From NCBI RefSeq assembly GCF_005434975.1, contig NZ_SKCJ01000001.1, positions 692,001 through 756,000 of the forward strand: a stretch of 64,000 nt of DNA, in the 5' to 3' direction. The DNA comes from Parerythrobacter lutipelagi. Its GTDB lineage: Bacteria > Pseudomonadota > Alphaproteobacteria > Sphingomonadales > Sphingomonadaceae. The notes below the pieces were generated by a model, which saw nothing but the letters and a program-made list of their open reading frames with translations, ran no database searches and was not told the DNA's origin. Of this stretch, positions 44,866-55,358 are shown piece after piece. The translations under genes were made by a program, and so were the position numbers. Positions within the stretch are counted from its first letter, which is position 1. Each line of letters begins with the position of its first letter.

Positions 44866-46407
44866 CTACTTTGCATAGGCCTGAGCGCGCGCCGCGCCGG
44901 CATCTTCGATCGGGCGGAATTCCGGTTCCAGCCCCAGCCGCCCGGCGAGCAGATCGAGATCCTTCTCGTTGGGGATGCCGAACAGCGGCGTGTGGCTGTG
45001 TTCGATCGAGAGCACCAGTTTCCGGTCGTCTTCGACCTGCAAGCTGCTGAGCTGGAAGAGCGTGCGGGACCGCGCGCCAAGCCGGCGGCACAGCCGTATT
45101 GCCAGCCCCCAGCAAATCGCCGCCTCTATCGCATCGGGTGAAGCGAGCACTTTCACCGCATCGGGCATGTCGCAAACATTTCCGTTGGCTGAAACCGTTG
45201 CAGCCATCAGTGCCCGATCCGATGCAGAGACGGAAATCCAGCGTTTATGGAGCGCCCATTCGATACCCAGATCGATCCGCAGATTGGGCTCGATCTGCAT
45301 GGAAGACAGCGCCAGCATGGTAGCCGCCAGCCGCAATCTTTCGCTGCCGTGTCCACTTGCCGGAACGGCGGCGGCCGTCCAGCCAGCCACGCGAGTGGCG
45401 AGGACCGGCGGGCATCCGCGCAAGCTGGCAAATTCGCCAACCCCGGCGAGCAGCGGATCCTGCTGCCGGGCATGCGGCTCGAGCCCGGAATAGAGCACGC
45501 CTTCTCTCAGGCCCCAGGAAGAAAAAACGATCTTGTCGGGCTGCAACCGGCTGAGCAGAACCAGCAGCAGAGTTGCGGCATAGGGCAGATTTTCGGACCG
45601 CATTTCGGATATCCGGGGCAGAGCGAGCAGGGTTCCGGGTTTCGACCGGGCGATCGCGCGTGCGAGGCCTTGCGCTTCTTCGCCGGAGATACTGAAACCA
45701 TGCGGGTCCGTCAGCGGATAATTGCGCTGCTCCATCGCGAACACCGCCATGGCCCGCCATGTCCCGCCAACAAGATACAGCGTCTGCCCGGTGGCAAACT
45801 GCGCACCGGCCCGATCGATCAGGTCTCCGATTGCCGCCGCGCTTGCCGCTTCGTCAGCACCGACAAGTGCGCGCAGGCGCAACGTGCCGAGCGGCATGGT
45901 GGCGCCGGCAGAGCAAGCATCGTCAGCGATCTGCACCAGCTCGAGGCTGCCCCCGCCGAGATCGGCTGCGATTCCGGTCGCGCCGGGAAAAGCGCCAATT
46001 ACACCCATCGCGCTGGTTTCCGCCTCTTCTTCGCCCGACAGCAAGCGCGGCTCGAAGCCGAGCGCTGCGACCTGTGCGAGGAATTCCGGCCCGTTGCTGG
46101 CTTCGCGCGGGGCTGCGGTGGCAACGACATCGATCTTGGTCACGTCGAGATCGCGCAGGAGCAAGGCGAAGCGGCGCAATCCGCGCATGGCCAGATCGAT
46201 TGCTTCGTCCGCCAGCCGTCCGGTCTCACCGATTTCGCGGCCCAGAGTAGCGGTCACTTTCTCGTTGAACAGCACAACCGGCGCGCGCGGCGAACCGCCG
46301 TAGAGCACCAGCCTGACGGTGTTCGAGCCGATATCGATGATCGCACGCGACACGCGATTGCCGGAAAATGCCCCCTGCCTGTCCGCGTGCCGCCGGCCCA
46401 GCGCCAT
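44866..46407 (-). CDS. ppx: Ppx/GppA phosphatase (exopolyphosphatase)
   Basis: 513 residues. The actin/Hsp70-like phosphatase fold is seen in IIDIGSNTVRLVLY at ~25-38, IAADLGGGSLEL and GGTWRAMA. It removes terminal phosphate from polyphosphate, or from pppGpp. The start is the ATG at 46407, one base into the ppk stop (TGATG), so the two genes are translationally coupled and act on the same polymer in opposite directions. The N-terminal Arg-rich 20 residues precede the domain. Confidence 0.92.
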   Translation of the reverse strand: MALGRRHADRQGAFSGNRVSRAIIDIGSNTVRLVLYGGSPRAPVVLFNEKVTATLGREIGETGRLADEAIDLAMRGLRRFALLLRDLDVTKIDVVATAAPREASNGPEFLAQVAALGFEPRLLSGEEEAETSAMGVIGAFPGATGIAADLGGGSLELVQIADDACSAGATMPLGTLRLRALVGADEAASAAAIGDLIDRAGAQFATGQTLYLVGGTWRAMAVFAMEQRNYPLTDPHGFSISGEEAQGLARAIARSKPGTLLALPRISEMRSENLPYAATLLLVLLSRLQPDKIVFSSWGLREGVLYSGLEPHARQQDPLLAGVGEFASLRGCPPVLATRVAGWTAAAVPASGHGSERLRLAATMLALSSMQIEPNLRIDLGIEWALHKRWISVSASDRALMAATVSANGNVCDMPDAVKVLASPDAIEAAICWGLAIRLCRRLGARSRTLFQLSSLQVEDDRKLVLSIEHSHTPLFGIPNEKDLDLLAGRLGLEPEFRPIEDAGAARAQAYAK

Positions 46408-48563
46408 CAAACAGCGCCCTTGCGCAGCGCGAGTTGCGGGACCGCCCCGGCCTCCAGCGCACCGCCGCGCCCCGACAGCGACGGATTGGTCATGAAGTAA
46501 CGGTGGCAATTGAACGGTTTTTCACCCGGCCCGGCGCGCTGATAGCTGCCATCGCTCTGTTGCTCCCAGCTTTGCTCCGTATCGAGCAAATTGGCGAGGA
46601 GGACCTGTTCGAGCACCTGGTCGCGCACCGTCTTGTTGCGGATCGGAACCATCACTTCCACCCGCCGGTCAAGGTTGCGCGACATCGCATCGGCCGAGGT
46701 AATATAGACCTTGGACTTGCTGCTCGGGATTTCCTCTCCGTTGGCGAACGCCCAGATCCGGCTGTGTTCGAGAAACCGGCCGATGATCGATTTGACCCGG
46801 ATGTTTTCCGACAGGCCGGCAATGGCCGACCGCAGGCAGCATATCCCGCGGATCACCAGCTGGATTTCGACGCCCGCCTGCGATGCGGCATAGAGCCGGT
46901 CGATCACCCCCTGATCGGTCAATGAATTGAGCTTGGCCCAGATTGCCGCCGGTTTTCCCGCCTGCGCATGGGCGATTTCTTTATCGATCCGGTCATACAG
47001 TTTCTCACGCAATCCGATCGGAGAAACCGCCAGCTGGCCGGTCTTGCGCGGCTCGATATAGCCGGTCACGAAGTTGAACAGCCGCGCAGCATCGCGGCCC
47101 AGTTTCGGATCGGCGGTGAAGAAGCTTAGATCGGTATAGATCTTGGCCGTTACCGGGTGATAATTGCCGGTCCCGAAGTGGCAATAGGTGCGATAGCCCG
47201 CCCCTTCCCGGCGGACCACCATCGACACCTTTGCATGGGTCTTCCAGTCGACGAAGCCATAGATGACCTGCACCCCTGCCCGCTCCAGTTCGGATGCCCA
47301 CAGCAAATTCTGTTCTTCGTCGAACCGAGCCTTGAGTTCGACCACAGCTGTGACCGATTTGCCCGCTTCGGCTGCCGCAATCAGCGCTGCGATGACGGTC
47401 GACTGGCTGCCTGCGCGATAGAGCGTCTGCTTGACCGCCACGACATCGGGGTCCTGCGCTGCCTGACGCAGGAAATCGACCACCACTTCGAAGCTTTCAT
47501 AGGGGTGGTGAATGATGATGTCTTTCTCGCGGATGGCGGCAAAGCAATCGCCGTCATGCTCAAGAATCCGCTCTGGATAACGCGGGCTGTAGCTGGAAAA
47601 CTTGAGGTCGGGTCGGTCTTCCTCGACGATATCGGACAGACCTTCGACCCCGATCAGCCCGTCGGTCCGGATGATCGTCGTCTCGCTCGTCGCCAGCTGC
47701 TGGAGCAGGATATCCTCAGCGACCTTGTCGAAATCCTCTTCCATTTCGAGCTGGATAACCTGCCCCCGGCGGCGCCTCTGGATTGCGCTACGGAAGGTGC
47801 GGACGAGGTCTTCGGCTTCTTCCTCGATCTCGATATCACTGTCGCGCAGCACGCGGAACGCGCCATCGCCTTCGATCGTGAAGCCGGGAAACATATGGTC
47901 GGCAAAGCGGCAAATCAGCCGCTCGATGCTGATATAGACCGCTTTGTCGCCCGGAACGCGGACCCACCGCGGCAGCGCCGAAGGCACCAGCACCATTTCG
48001 ACAATCTGCGCCCCGTCACTCTGACGCGTGAGCGTGAACAGCAGGCCGACCCCTTCATTCGCGACGAACGGGAACGGATGAGCCGGATCGAGCGCTTGCG
48101 GCGTCAGTATCGGCACGATCTCGTCGAGGAAATATTCTTTCAGGCGGTCATAGGATTCCGGATCGACCCGCACATTGTTGGCGATGTCGATCCCCGCTTC
48201 GCCGAGGAGGTCGCGCAGGGCGGCCCAATTGCCGCGTTGCTGGTGATTAATTTCCAGCACCGCTTCGCGGATCGCGGCAAGTTGCTGCGAAGGGCTGCGG
48301 CCATCGATGGCAACCCGCTCGATCCCGCGTTGCACCTGGCCGACCAGACCGGCGACACGGATCATCATGAACTCGTCGAGATTGCTGCCTGAGATCGACA
48401 GGAACCGCAGCCGTTCGAGCAGCGGGTAGTTCGCGTTGCGCGATTCCTCCAGCACCCTCGTGTTGAACGCCAGCCAACTCAGCTCGCGATTGATGTAGCG
48501 CTGCGGCGCTTCTTCCGAGGGCTCATAATGCTCGTCGAGTTTGGCCGCGATCTGGCTGCTCAT
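46407..48563 (-). CDS. ppk: Polyphosphate kinase 1
   Basis: 718 residues, full length. PPK1 builds polyphosphate from ATP. The N-terminal INRELSWLAFNTRVLEES, the central HFGTGNYHPVTAKIYTDL (with the autophosphorylated His) and TSADAMSRNLDRRVEV near the C-terminus are typical. The start at 48563 (MSSQIAAK) has an AGGA-like site. It lies directly upstream of ppx. 140 nt separate it from the virB11 end; no terminator is evident there. Confidence 0.97.
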   Translation of the reverse strand: MSSQIAAKLDEHYEPSEEAPQRYINRELSWLAFNTRVLEESRNANYPLLERLRFLSISGSNLDEFMMIRVAGLVGQVQRGIERVAIDGRSPSQQLAAIREAVLEINHQQRGNWAALRDLLGEAGIDIANNVRVDPESYDRLKEYFLDEIVPILTPQALDPAHPFPFVANEGVGLLFTLTRQSDGAQIVEMVLVPSALPRWVRVPGDKAVYISIERLICRFADHMFPGFTIEGDGAFRVLRDSDIEIEEEAEDLVRTFRSAIQRRRRGQVIQLEMEEDFDKVAEDILLQQLATSETTIIRTDGLIGVEGLSDIVEEDRPDLKFSSYSPRYPERILEHDGDCFAAIREKDIIIHHPYESFEVVVDFLRQAAQDPDVVAVKQTLYRAGSQSTVIAALIAAAEAGKSVTAVVELKARFDEEQNLLWASELERAGVQVIYGFVDWKTHAKVSMVVRREGAGYRTYCHFGTGNYHPVTAKIYTDLSFFTADPKLGRDAARLFNFVTGYIEPRKTGQLAVSPIGLREKLYDRIDKEIAHAQAGKPAAIWAKLNSLTDQGVIDRLYAASQAGVEIQLVIRGICCLRSAIAGLSENIRVKSIIGRFLEHSRIWAFANGEEIPSSKSKVYITSADAMSRNLDRRVEVMVPIRNKTVRDQVLEQVLLANLLDTEQSWEQQSDGSYQRAGPGEKPFNCHRYFMTNPSLSGRGGALEAGAVPQLALRKGAV

Positions 48564-48703
48564 AAGTCCTGAGCGGCCGTGCACCGCATCGTCGTTTGCG
48601 TGGATGATAGGCTTGTCGGTGATACGCGCCAGACCTCGTGAATATCCTCAACCTCTGGATGACACAGAACGGCGGTGTTCGCCAGACAGGAAAAGGCCGG
48701 CTG

Positions 48704-49702
48704 CTAAATCAGATCCTGACTCTTGGCGATTTGTGAAATACCGCGCTTGCCCGACGCGTCACGGCCCAATTGGACGATCACATCGATCACCGATGCGGCA
48801 TAGTCGATGGTGTCGGTGCGGGTCAGGCCAATCCCGGTCTGCATGACCATGAGAGCCAATTGTTCGAGCGCACCGCGCAGCGAATTGGCATGAATGGTCG
48901 AGAAACTGCCGGGGTGGCCGGTGTTGATCGCGCGCAGGAAAGAAACCGATTCCGCCCCGCGCAACTCGCCCAGCACGATCCGGTCAGGACGCAGGCGTAG
49001 CGCCGCCTGGAGAAGTTCGTTCGCAGTGACTTTGGCCTCGCCCAGCTCCCCCTTCACAGCGACGAGGCCGACACCGTTTTCGCCGGGAAGCTTCAGTTCG
49101 GGCGTGTCTTCGACCAGCACCACCCGTTCTTCCCGCGGGATTTCGCCGAGCATGGCGTTGAGGAAAGTCGTCTTCCCGGTGGAAGTGCCGCCGGAAATCA
49201 GGATCGTGCGCCGCTGGCGGATCACCTCGCGCAGATAGGCAATCGGCTGCTGCTGCGCATCGGGCATCGCGTCCTGGCGCGGCGCAGCCAGCGGCCCCGC
49301 ATCATATGCGTCCAGCGGCAAGTCGAGCCGGCGGTGACGGCGGATCGCCATGACCCAGTGCTTGCGCGCGGCGGGCGGCCCGCAGAACTGGATGCGCGCG
49401 CCGTCCGGCAGTGTCGCGCCGAGCAGCGGGTGCTCGCGATTGATGCCCTGATGGCTGACCCGCGCGACCTGTTCGGCGAGCCGCTGGACCAGCTTGTCGT
49501 CGATATCGGGCGTGTCGATTTTCTGCATGCCGGGCGATGCGGCGTCTTCGATCCACACCTCGCCCGGCCGATTGACCATGATCTCAGTAACAGTGTCCCG
49601 CTCGAGCCATTGGCGGAACGGTGCGAGATAGGCGTCGAGATAGACGCTGCGCTCTCCGGCGATCGGTTCGCTCTGCTGCAAGGGGTGGATGTCGGCGCTC
49701 AC
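48704..49702 (-). CDS. virB11: Type IV secretion ATPase VirB11
   Basis: 332 residues from a GTG start at 49702 (7 nt after the virB10 stop). VirB11 is the hexameric ATPase at the cytoplasmic base of the T4SS. Walker A ISGGTSTGKTTF lies near residue 170; LVEDTPELKL and LRPDRIVLGELRG follow, and HANSLRGALEQL is the His box. It is the last gene of the virB operon. Confidence 0.9.
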   Translation of the reverse strand: MSADIHPLQQSEPIAGERSVYLDAYLAPFRQWLERDTVTEIMVNRPGEVWIEDAASPGMQKIDTPDIDDKLVQRLAEQVARVSHQGINREHPLLGATLPDGARIQFCGPPAARKHWVMAIRRHRRLDLPLDAYDAGPLAAPRQDAMPDAQQQPIAYLREVIRQRRTILISGGTSTGKTTFLNAMLGEIPREERVVLVEDTPELKLPGENGVGLVAVKGELGEAKVTANELLQAALRLRPDRIVLGELRGAESVSFLRAINTGHPGSFSTIHANSLRGALEQLALMVMQTGIGLTRTDTIDYAASVIDVIVQLGRDASGKRGISQIAKSQDLI

Positions 49703-49709
49703 AGCCGCA

Positions 49710-50855
49710 TCAGTCGACCGACGAGAAATCAAGATCGCGCGCGGTGAACACCCGGATCGGCGCGCCGACGCGAACGCGAATGACCGGGCCGATCTGCCCG
49801 TCCTGCTGCGCTGCGCTGGCCGCTGCCTGCCCGCCGCCGCCGAGAACGACGGAAGCACCGCCGGTGCCAATCGCGGACAACCCGCCGACCACGGAAAGCA
49901 GCATGGCCGAACCGAACCGCTGGAAGAAGCGCGAGTCCACATCGCCTTTGAGACCCGTCGTGCCGTCGAAACCGACCGCCGGAGATTGCAGGCTGACCGA
50001 CGCACCATCGGGCCGGATGACCCGGTTCCAGATCACATAGGCGCGCTTCTGCCCGTTCTGCACGCCCGACTGGTACTGGCCGATCAGGCGGCTGCTGCGC
50101 GGGACGAGGACCTTGGTGCCATCGAAGCTGCGCACGTCCTGGCTCACCACGGCGCGGACATAGCCCGGCACATCGGTGTCGATCGCAGTCTCCAGGATCG
50201 CGGGAATCAGCGTGCCCTGCGTGACCGTGGTCGCCGGATTGACCATCGCCTTGGCTTGCGCGGTCGAACCGCCCACGCCGCCGACGCGGCTGGCGAAATC
50301 GGCAGCGGAATTGCCCGTCGCAACGGCAGCCGCCAGTGGCTCACCGGTGATTGCTGCGGCCGGCACTGCGACCGAACCGACCGGCGCGCCGCTCATGTCG
50401 AATACCAGAGTTGGCGTGGCATAGGGGTTGGCAGCCGCCACGGCGTAAGCGCCCGGATCGCGCGAGTAGATCGGCTGCGGCGCCGGATCGTAGCGATTGA
50501 TATTCGGATTGGGCGCGACTGAACTGGTCACCGGCTGCTGGATCGGGATCTGCGAGACCGGAACCCCGCCGACCTGCGCGGGCTCAGTGCCGGCCTGCGC
50601 GGCGGGTGCCACCTCATCGCCGTCGGTGCGCGCACTGTTCATGCCCCAGAACGCCGCAAAGCCAAGCAGCGCGACAACTGCCACGCCCGCCGCCAGCCCG
50701 AAGCCGTCCGACGCGCCTTTGCGCTGGGTTACCGCCGGGTAGGAATTGCGGCTCGCAAGGTCGATGACCTCGGCTGTTTCCTGTTCACGCGGATCGGTGT
50801 CGTTGGCCACTCCGGTGCCGCCGTTCCTGGCGGGAAGACGCATTGCGAGACGCAT
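49710..50855 (-). CDS. virB10: Type IV secretion protein VirB10/TrbI
   Basis: 381 residues with a short cytoplasmic N-terminus, one TM helix (~50-72) and a Pro-rich periplasmic region, then the C-terminal domain containing LVPRSSRLIGQYQSG. VirB10 spans both membranes and couples ATPase activity to the outer-membrane core. AGGAGG lies upstream of the start. It follows virB9 by 13 nt. Confidence 0.9.
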   Translation of the reverse strand: MRLAMRLPARNGGTGVANDTDPREQETAEVIDLASRNSYPAVTQRKGASDGFGLAAGVAVVALLGFAAFWGMNSARTDGDEVAPAAQAGTEPAQVGGVPVSQIPIQQPVTSSVAPNPNINRYDPAPQPIYSRDPGAYAVAAANPYATPTLVFDMSGAPVGSVAVPAAAITGEPLAAAVATGNSAADFASRVGGVGGSTAQAKAMVNPATTVTQGTLIPAILETAIDTDVPGYVRAVVSQDVRSFDGTKVLVPRSSRLIGQYQSGVQNGQKRAYVIWNRVIRPDGASVSLQSPAVGFDGTTGLKGDVDSRFFQRFGSAMLLSVVGGLSAIGTGGASVVLGGGGQAAASAAQQDGQIGPVIRVRVGAPIRVFTARDLDFSSVD

Positions 50856-50868
50856 AGCCTGCTACCTC

Positions 50869-51657
50869 CTATCGACCCGACTGCGCAAAGGCAGACGAGG
50901 CGGGTGTACGGACCGAACGGATCGGCCCTGTGTTGGTCAGCGTTGCGGAATCCTCCCCCGAACGCAGAATGATTTCGCGCGGCACGCCCTCGACGACGAT
51001 CAAATCGCCGCGCACTACGAAGTTGACCGGGCCTTCCGTGCCGGCCTCGTCCTTGACCAGGATCGCCGGTACCGGCTGGCCGCTCGGCCAGGTCAGGAAA
51101 GTCGCCGCGCCGTTGTCATACGCCTGGCTCGGCAGCAGCTGGCGCACCCCTTCGCGCTCCCATTGGAAATTCAGCTCCGCCGGATCGACCACGGCATAGG
51201 GGTCCGTCGCCGCCGCAAGCTCGATGCTGGACGCGGTTTCGCGGACGACCCCGGCCATCTCCGGTTCTTCCGGCTCTTCGGCGTAAGTGAAGGTCAGCAC
51301 GTAAAGCGGCTTTGCGCGCGGGCTCGCCACCAGGTCGAACAGATATGTCCGGCGATTGGTGATGACGGTCATATTGGTCGCAGCCGACGGCGACAGCGGT
51401 TTGACGAACAGAAGATTGGCGCGCTTGTTGGGCGTGACCTGCCATGCCGTACTGTCTCCGATCGCAACGTTTTCGATCTGCTCGTTTTCGCCGAATTTGA
51501 TCGTCGCCTGGACTTTGGTCTGGCCTTCGATCCGCACCACCGTGTTGGGATCATAAAGCCGTTCGACCAAACGCGGGTCGTTCGCCATCGCGGGAGCCGC
51601 GAGAAGGACCAGAGCGGCCAGAGCAAGAGAGGGCGCGGGAAGTCCTGCGCGGATCAT
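50869..51657 (-). CDS. virB9: Type IV secretion protein VirB9/TrbG
   Basis: 262 residues with a signal peptide (1-25) and the VirB9 beta domains. The N-terminal part has YDPNTVVRIEGQTKVQATI and the C-terminal part GPINFVVR-like GPVNFVVRGDL. VirB9 joins VirB10 in the outer-membrane core. No VirB7 lipoprotein, its usual partner, was found. Its start overlaps the virB6 stop by 4 nt. Confidence 0.88.
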   Translation of the reverse strand: MIRAGLPAPSLALAALVLLAAPAMANDPRLVERLYDPNTVVRIEGQTKVQATIKFGENEQIENVAIGDSTAWQVTPNKRANLLFVKPLSPSAATNMTVITNRRTYLFDLVASPRAKPLYVLTFTYAEEPEEPEMAGVVRETASSIELAAATDPYAVVDPAELNFQWEREGVRQLLPSQAYDNGAATFLTWPSGQPVPAILVKDEAGTEGPVNFVVRGDLIVVEGVPREIILRSGEDSATLTNTGPIRSVRTPASSAFAQSGR

Positions 51658-52883
51658 TTCATTTTCTCCGTTGAGCGGGCGAGTGCGCCGCTGTGCGCCG
51701 GGCGGAACCGGTTGCCGATCCCTTGAGCGCGTTGCGGCGCCGTCCTCGGCGATTGCGCCTGAGCGGCAGCTGAAGATGTCGCAAAAACCTTGCCGGTGCG
51801 CGGCTGCGCGGCAGACGAACCGGCCGCGTCATTGGCTGGCATGGCGGCGGGCACGCCCGACACGGCGATACGGCGCGGCGGGTTGGACAAGCCCGCTGCC
51901 TGCGCAGTCGATTGCGCAGTTTGCAGGCGCCGCGGCGCGGCAGCAGGTGCGCTGGCGGCAAGGCCCCGCTCGCTCACGCCCTGCTGCGGGACAAGGCCGA
52001 ACACCCGCCAACCTGAAACCATGGTGGCGCTGACTTTCAGCACCATCACCATCAGCGCCGCGTGGACCGCTGCGATCAGGAAGAACGCCACCGCCGCACG
52101 GGCATCGACCTGACCAGGCACTTGCTGCAGGCTGGACAGGATCGGGATGCTGATCTCCAGCATGACACCCCCCGCCAAGACAGCGAACAGCGGGGTCAGC
52201 GCGAGCATCACCACACCCTTGAGCCAGCCGGTGAACAGGCCGCGCGTTGCCGGGAACAGCGCGAGCACCACGAAGATCGGGCCGAGCGCGACCAGCACCG
52301 CGAGGCCGATACGGGCGGTCACCAGCACGCCGACCGTACCGAGTAGCAGGATCATCGCGCCCATCCACAATAAGCCTTTGGGCGAGAAAGCGGAGATCTC
52401 CTCTCCGCTGGTCGCGCCGTAGCCCGAACCGTCAACCGGCTGAGCATTCTGCGGATCCTGCGTTGCCCGTTCGATCGCGGCAAACACCACGTCGAGCTTG
52501 TCGGCAAAGACAATCGTGGCCGAAGCATCGGTGCCGGACAGCGTCGTCGCGATCCAGTCCGGCGCGAGAATGGCGAGGTTCCAGACCACCCCCTGATACG
52601 CCGCCCAACTGGTGGCGAAGGTGACCACCAGCCCCAGCGTCATCATCCGCGGCACAAGCGATTTGATCGACAGATTGGTCCGCCCGAGCAACAGCGCGAT
52701 GGCGAACAGCGCCACAAAAATGGCCAGCAGAATCGACAGTGTCGGCCCCATGGCGCCGCCGGGTGCGAACAGCCGTCCGAAGGCTGCCCCGGTCACTTCA
52801 TTGGCGGTGCAATCGACGGCGCGCAGAGCTGCTGCGACACCATTGCCGACTTCCGCCTTGGCCTGATCGCATGCGGTGCTCAT
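51654..52883 (-). CDS. virB6: Type IV secretion protein VirB6/TrbL
   Basis: 409 residues from the ATG at 52883. About six hydrophobic segments (residues ~45-290) and a Pro/Ala/Gln-rich hydrophilic C-terminus (~310-409) fit VirB6, the polytopic inner-membrane channel part. Sequence conservation in this family is low, so the name rests on topology and position between virB4 and virB9. The start overlaps the virB4 stop by 4 nt. Confidence 0.82.
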   Translation of the reverse strand: MSTACDQAKAEVGNGVAAALRAVDCTANEVTGAAFGRLFAPGGAMGPTLSILLAIFVALFAIALLLGRTNLSIKSLVPRMMTLGLVVTFATSWAAYQGVVWNLAILAPDWIATTLSGTDASATIVFADKLDVVFAAIERATQDPQNAQPVDGSGYGATSGEEISAFSPKGLLWMGAMILLLGTVGVLVTARIGLAVLVALGPIFVVLALFPATRGLFTGWLKGVVMLALTPLFAVLAGGVMLEISIPILSSLQQVPGQVDARAAVAFFLIAAVHAALMVMVLKVSATMVSGWRVFGLVPQQGVSERGLAASAPAAAPRRLQTAQSTAQAAGLSNPPRRIAVSGVPAAMPANDAAGSSAAQPRTGKVFATSSAAAQAQSPRTAPQRAQGIGNRFRPAHSGALARSTEKMK

Positions 52884-55315
52884 TCGGCGGCCTCCCACAG
52901 CCCGCCTTCGGGTGCTTCGGGGCCGAGGCCGGGCCATGTATGGCTGGTCAGCGCGGGATACCATTCGCTTGGCTCGTCACCCACCGCTTCGCGCAGCAGG
53001 TCGAGCCGGCGAACCGAGGCTTCGCGGCCCGAAAGGATGGTCAGAACTTCGGGCGCGTTCGACAGATCCAGCCGCACCACCACGCTGGCGTCAGGCTGGC
53101 GGACAAGGAAGCAGCGGCTGTGCGCCGGCAGCGTACGGATAATCGACAGCTCGTGATCGGTCAGGCCGAAACCGTCGCAGTAATCCTCTGCGCGTGCGCG
53201 GCTGTTGGGCATGAAGATCATCGTCGCGGTCTGCTCGACCAGCGCGGTGGAGATGCGGCTGTCGAGCGCGTCGCGCGCCGACTGCGTCGCGAAACCGACC
53301 AGCGCATTGCGCTTGCGCAGCGTCTTGAGCCAGTCGCGGATACGCGCGGCGAAAACCTCGTCATCGAGCGCTTTCCAGCCCTCGTCGATCAGGATCATGG
53401 TGGGGCTGCCGTCCAACCGTTCTTCGATCCGGTGGAACAGATACATCATGGTCGGCGTGCGCAGCTTGGGATTCTCCAGCAGCGCAGTCATGTCGAAACC
53501 GAGCACACGGTTGCTCAGATCGAGCCGGTCCTGCGCATTGTCGAACAGCCAGCCGTTCTCGCCCCCGTTCCCGTTCTCTGCTCCGATCCATGCCGCGAGG
53601 CGGTCCGCCAGGTCTCCCGGCTGCGGACGGCGGGTGCCCGACAGCAATTCCTTGAAATGGCGCAGGCGGCGCAGCGAAGGCTCGTTCGAATAGGTCGCAT
53701 CGACCGCTTCAGCGATGGTCGCGGCCTCTTCCGGCCCCTCGGCATTGAGCAGCACGCCCAGCCAGTCGCGCAGGAAAGCGCGGCTTGTCGGCGTATCGGG
53801 CAATGCCAGCGGATTGAAGCCGGTCGGCTCGCCCGCGCTGATCCGGTCATAGCGCCCGCCAATGCCGCGAATGAACAGCTCGCCGCCGCGATCCTTGTCG
53901 AACAGGATGGTGCGCGGGGCGAATTTCTGCGCCTGAGCGGCAAGGAAATTCATCACCACGGTTTTGCCAGAACCCGACGGCCCGATAACTGAGAAATTGC
54001 CTAGGTCGCCGTGGTGGAAATTGAAGAAGAACGGCGTCGCACTGGTGGTTTCGAGCAGCGTGACCGCATCGCCCCAGTGATTGCCATGCGCCTGCCCCAG
54101 CGCGAAACCATGCAGGCTGCCGAAGCTCGCCATATTGGCGCTCGAAATCATCGAGCGGCGCACGATATAGCCTTCGTTGCCGGGGAACTGCGCCCAGAAG
54201 GCGGGCTCGAGATTGGTATCCTCGCGCACGGCAATCGCGCCGGTATCGGCCAGCGCGGCAGCGCAGGCGGCACTGGCTTCATCGAGCCGCGCCAGATCGC
54301 TTTCGCGCACCAGCACCGACAAATGATGATCGCCGAAGCCGACCGCACCATTGCCCAGCTCGTCGCGCGCGTTCAGCATGTCGCCGCGCTCGGCCACGGC
54401 TTCCTCGTCGGCCGACCGCAGGCGGCGGATCGCAAGGTCCATCCGCTCGCGCGCGGTCTGGCGTTCGTACGGAGCGTAGCTTTCCGACACGATCATCTCG
54501 AACGGCAGCCGCAGCAGCCCGTCGAGCAGGCCGGGCGAAGTCGCGTCGGGATAGTCTTTCAGGCTGAGGATCGCGGAAAAATCCGGCTCGTGCGCGCCGC
54601 GCTGCTCCATCGCATCGAGCCCGAACGAAGTGCGGCGATAAGGCAGCATATGGCCGATATCGGTCTCGTCCGACGGTTTGAGAACCGGGCGCATCTCGCC
54701 ATTGTAGAGCGCGCTGAGCAGTTCGAGTAGTTCGGAATTGGTCCGCCCTTCTTGCGCGTCGTACTCGCCCAGAACTGCTGCACCGTAGCTTTGCAGCGAA
54801 GCGACAAGACCGGTCGCCGCAGCCTTCAGTGCGCGCACATCCTTCGGATCGTAGGTATATTCAGCGTCGCGCTTGCGATTGAAGAATTTGGCCGCGCGTT
54901 CGGCGAGGCCCGCCTTGCCGCGCGCCGGGCGGCGGATCAGAGTTACAAACTGATCGTTGATGAACAGCGCGCCCTTGCCCAGCCGTTCCTTCCATCGCCG
55001 GTCGATATGCGCAGACAGTGGATCGTCGAATTCCGCGTCCAGCTCCACCTCCACCCGGCGGCGGATCACGTGGTGATACATTACGAACCGCGCGTCGAGG
55101 GTAGAGCGAAGCACCACTTCGCGGGTCGCGGCATGGGCGTTCAGCGCGATCGTGTCTTCGGTTTCGAACAGCAGGCCGGGAACCTGGATCGCGGTCATGA
55201 CCGAACCATCGCGCAGCAAGAGCGTGTTCGCATCGATCAGCCGCGCATAGGGCAGCCGGTCGCCCGCGCGGGCTTCCTTCGCGCTCCAGGCTGCGGCTCC
55301 GATCCATTTGCTCAT
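52880..55315 (-). CDS. virB4: Type IV secretion ATPase VirB4
   Basis: 811 residues from the ATG at 55315. VirB4 is the main energising ATPase. Walker A is in VIGPSGSGKTVVMN at about residue 440 and Walker B in TMILIDEGWKAL. The N-terminal domain has the typical GSVMTAIQVPGLLFETED start. The gene is separated from virB3 by ~45 nt and is followed directly by virB6. Confidence 0.94.
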   Translation of the reverse strand: MSKWIGAAAWSAKEARAGDRLPYARLIDANTLLLRDGSVMTAIQVPGLLFETEDTIALNAHAATREVVLRSTLDARFVMYHHVIRRRVEVELDAEFDDPLSAHIDRRWKERLGKGALFINDQFVTLIRRPARGKAGLAERAAKFFNRKRDAEYTYDPKDVRALKAAATGLVASLQSYGAAVLGEYDAQEGRTNSELLELLSALYNGEMRPVLKPSDETDIGHMLPYRRTSFGLDAMEQRGAHEPDFSAILSLKDYPDATSPGLLDGLLRLPFEMIVSESYAPYERQTARERMDLAIRRLRSADEEAVAERGDMLNARDELGNGAVGFGDHHLSVLVRESDLARLDEASAACAAALADTGAIAVREDTNLEPAFWAQFPGNEGYIVRRSMISSANMASFGSLHGFALGQAHGNHWGDAVTLLETTSATPFFFNFHHGDLGNFSVIGPSGSGKTVVMNFLAAQAQKFAPRTILFDKDRGGELFIRGIGGRYDRISAGEPTGFNPLALPDTPTSRAFLRDWLGVLLNAEGPEEAATIAEAVDATYSNEPSLRRLRHFKELLSGTRRPQPGDLADRLAAWIGAENGNGGENGWLFDNAQDRLDLSNRVLGFDMTALLENPKLRTPTMMYLFHRIEERLDGSPTMILIDEGWKALDDEVFAARIRDWLKTLRKRNALVGFATQSARDALDSRISTALVEQTATMIFMPNSRARAEDYCDGFGLTDHELSIIRTLPAHSRCFLVRQPDASVVVRLDLSNAPEVLTILSGREASVRRLDLLREAVGDEPSEWYPALTSHTWPGLGPEAPEGGLWEAAE

Positions 55316-55358
55316 ACGTCTCGACCCTCCAACAGGTCGCAATTCCGGTTTCTTGTTT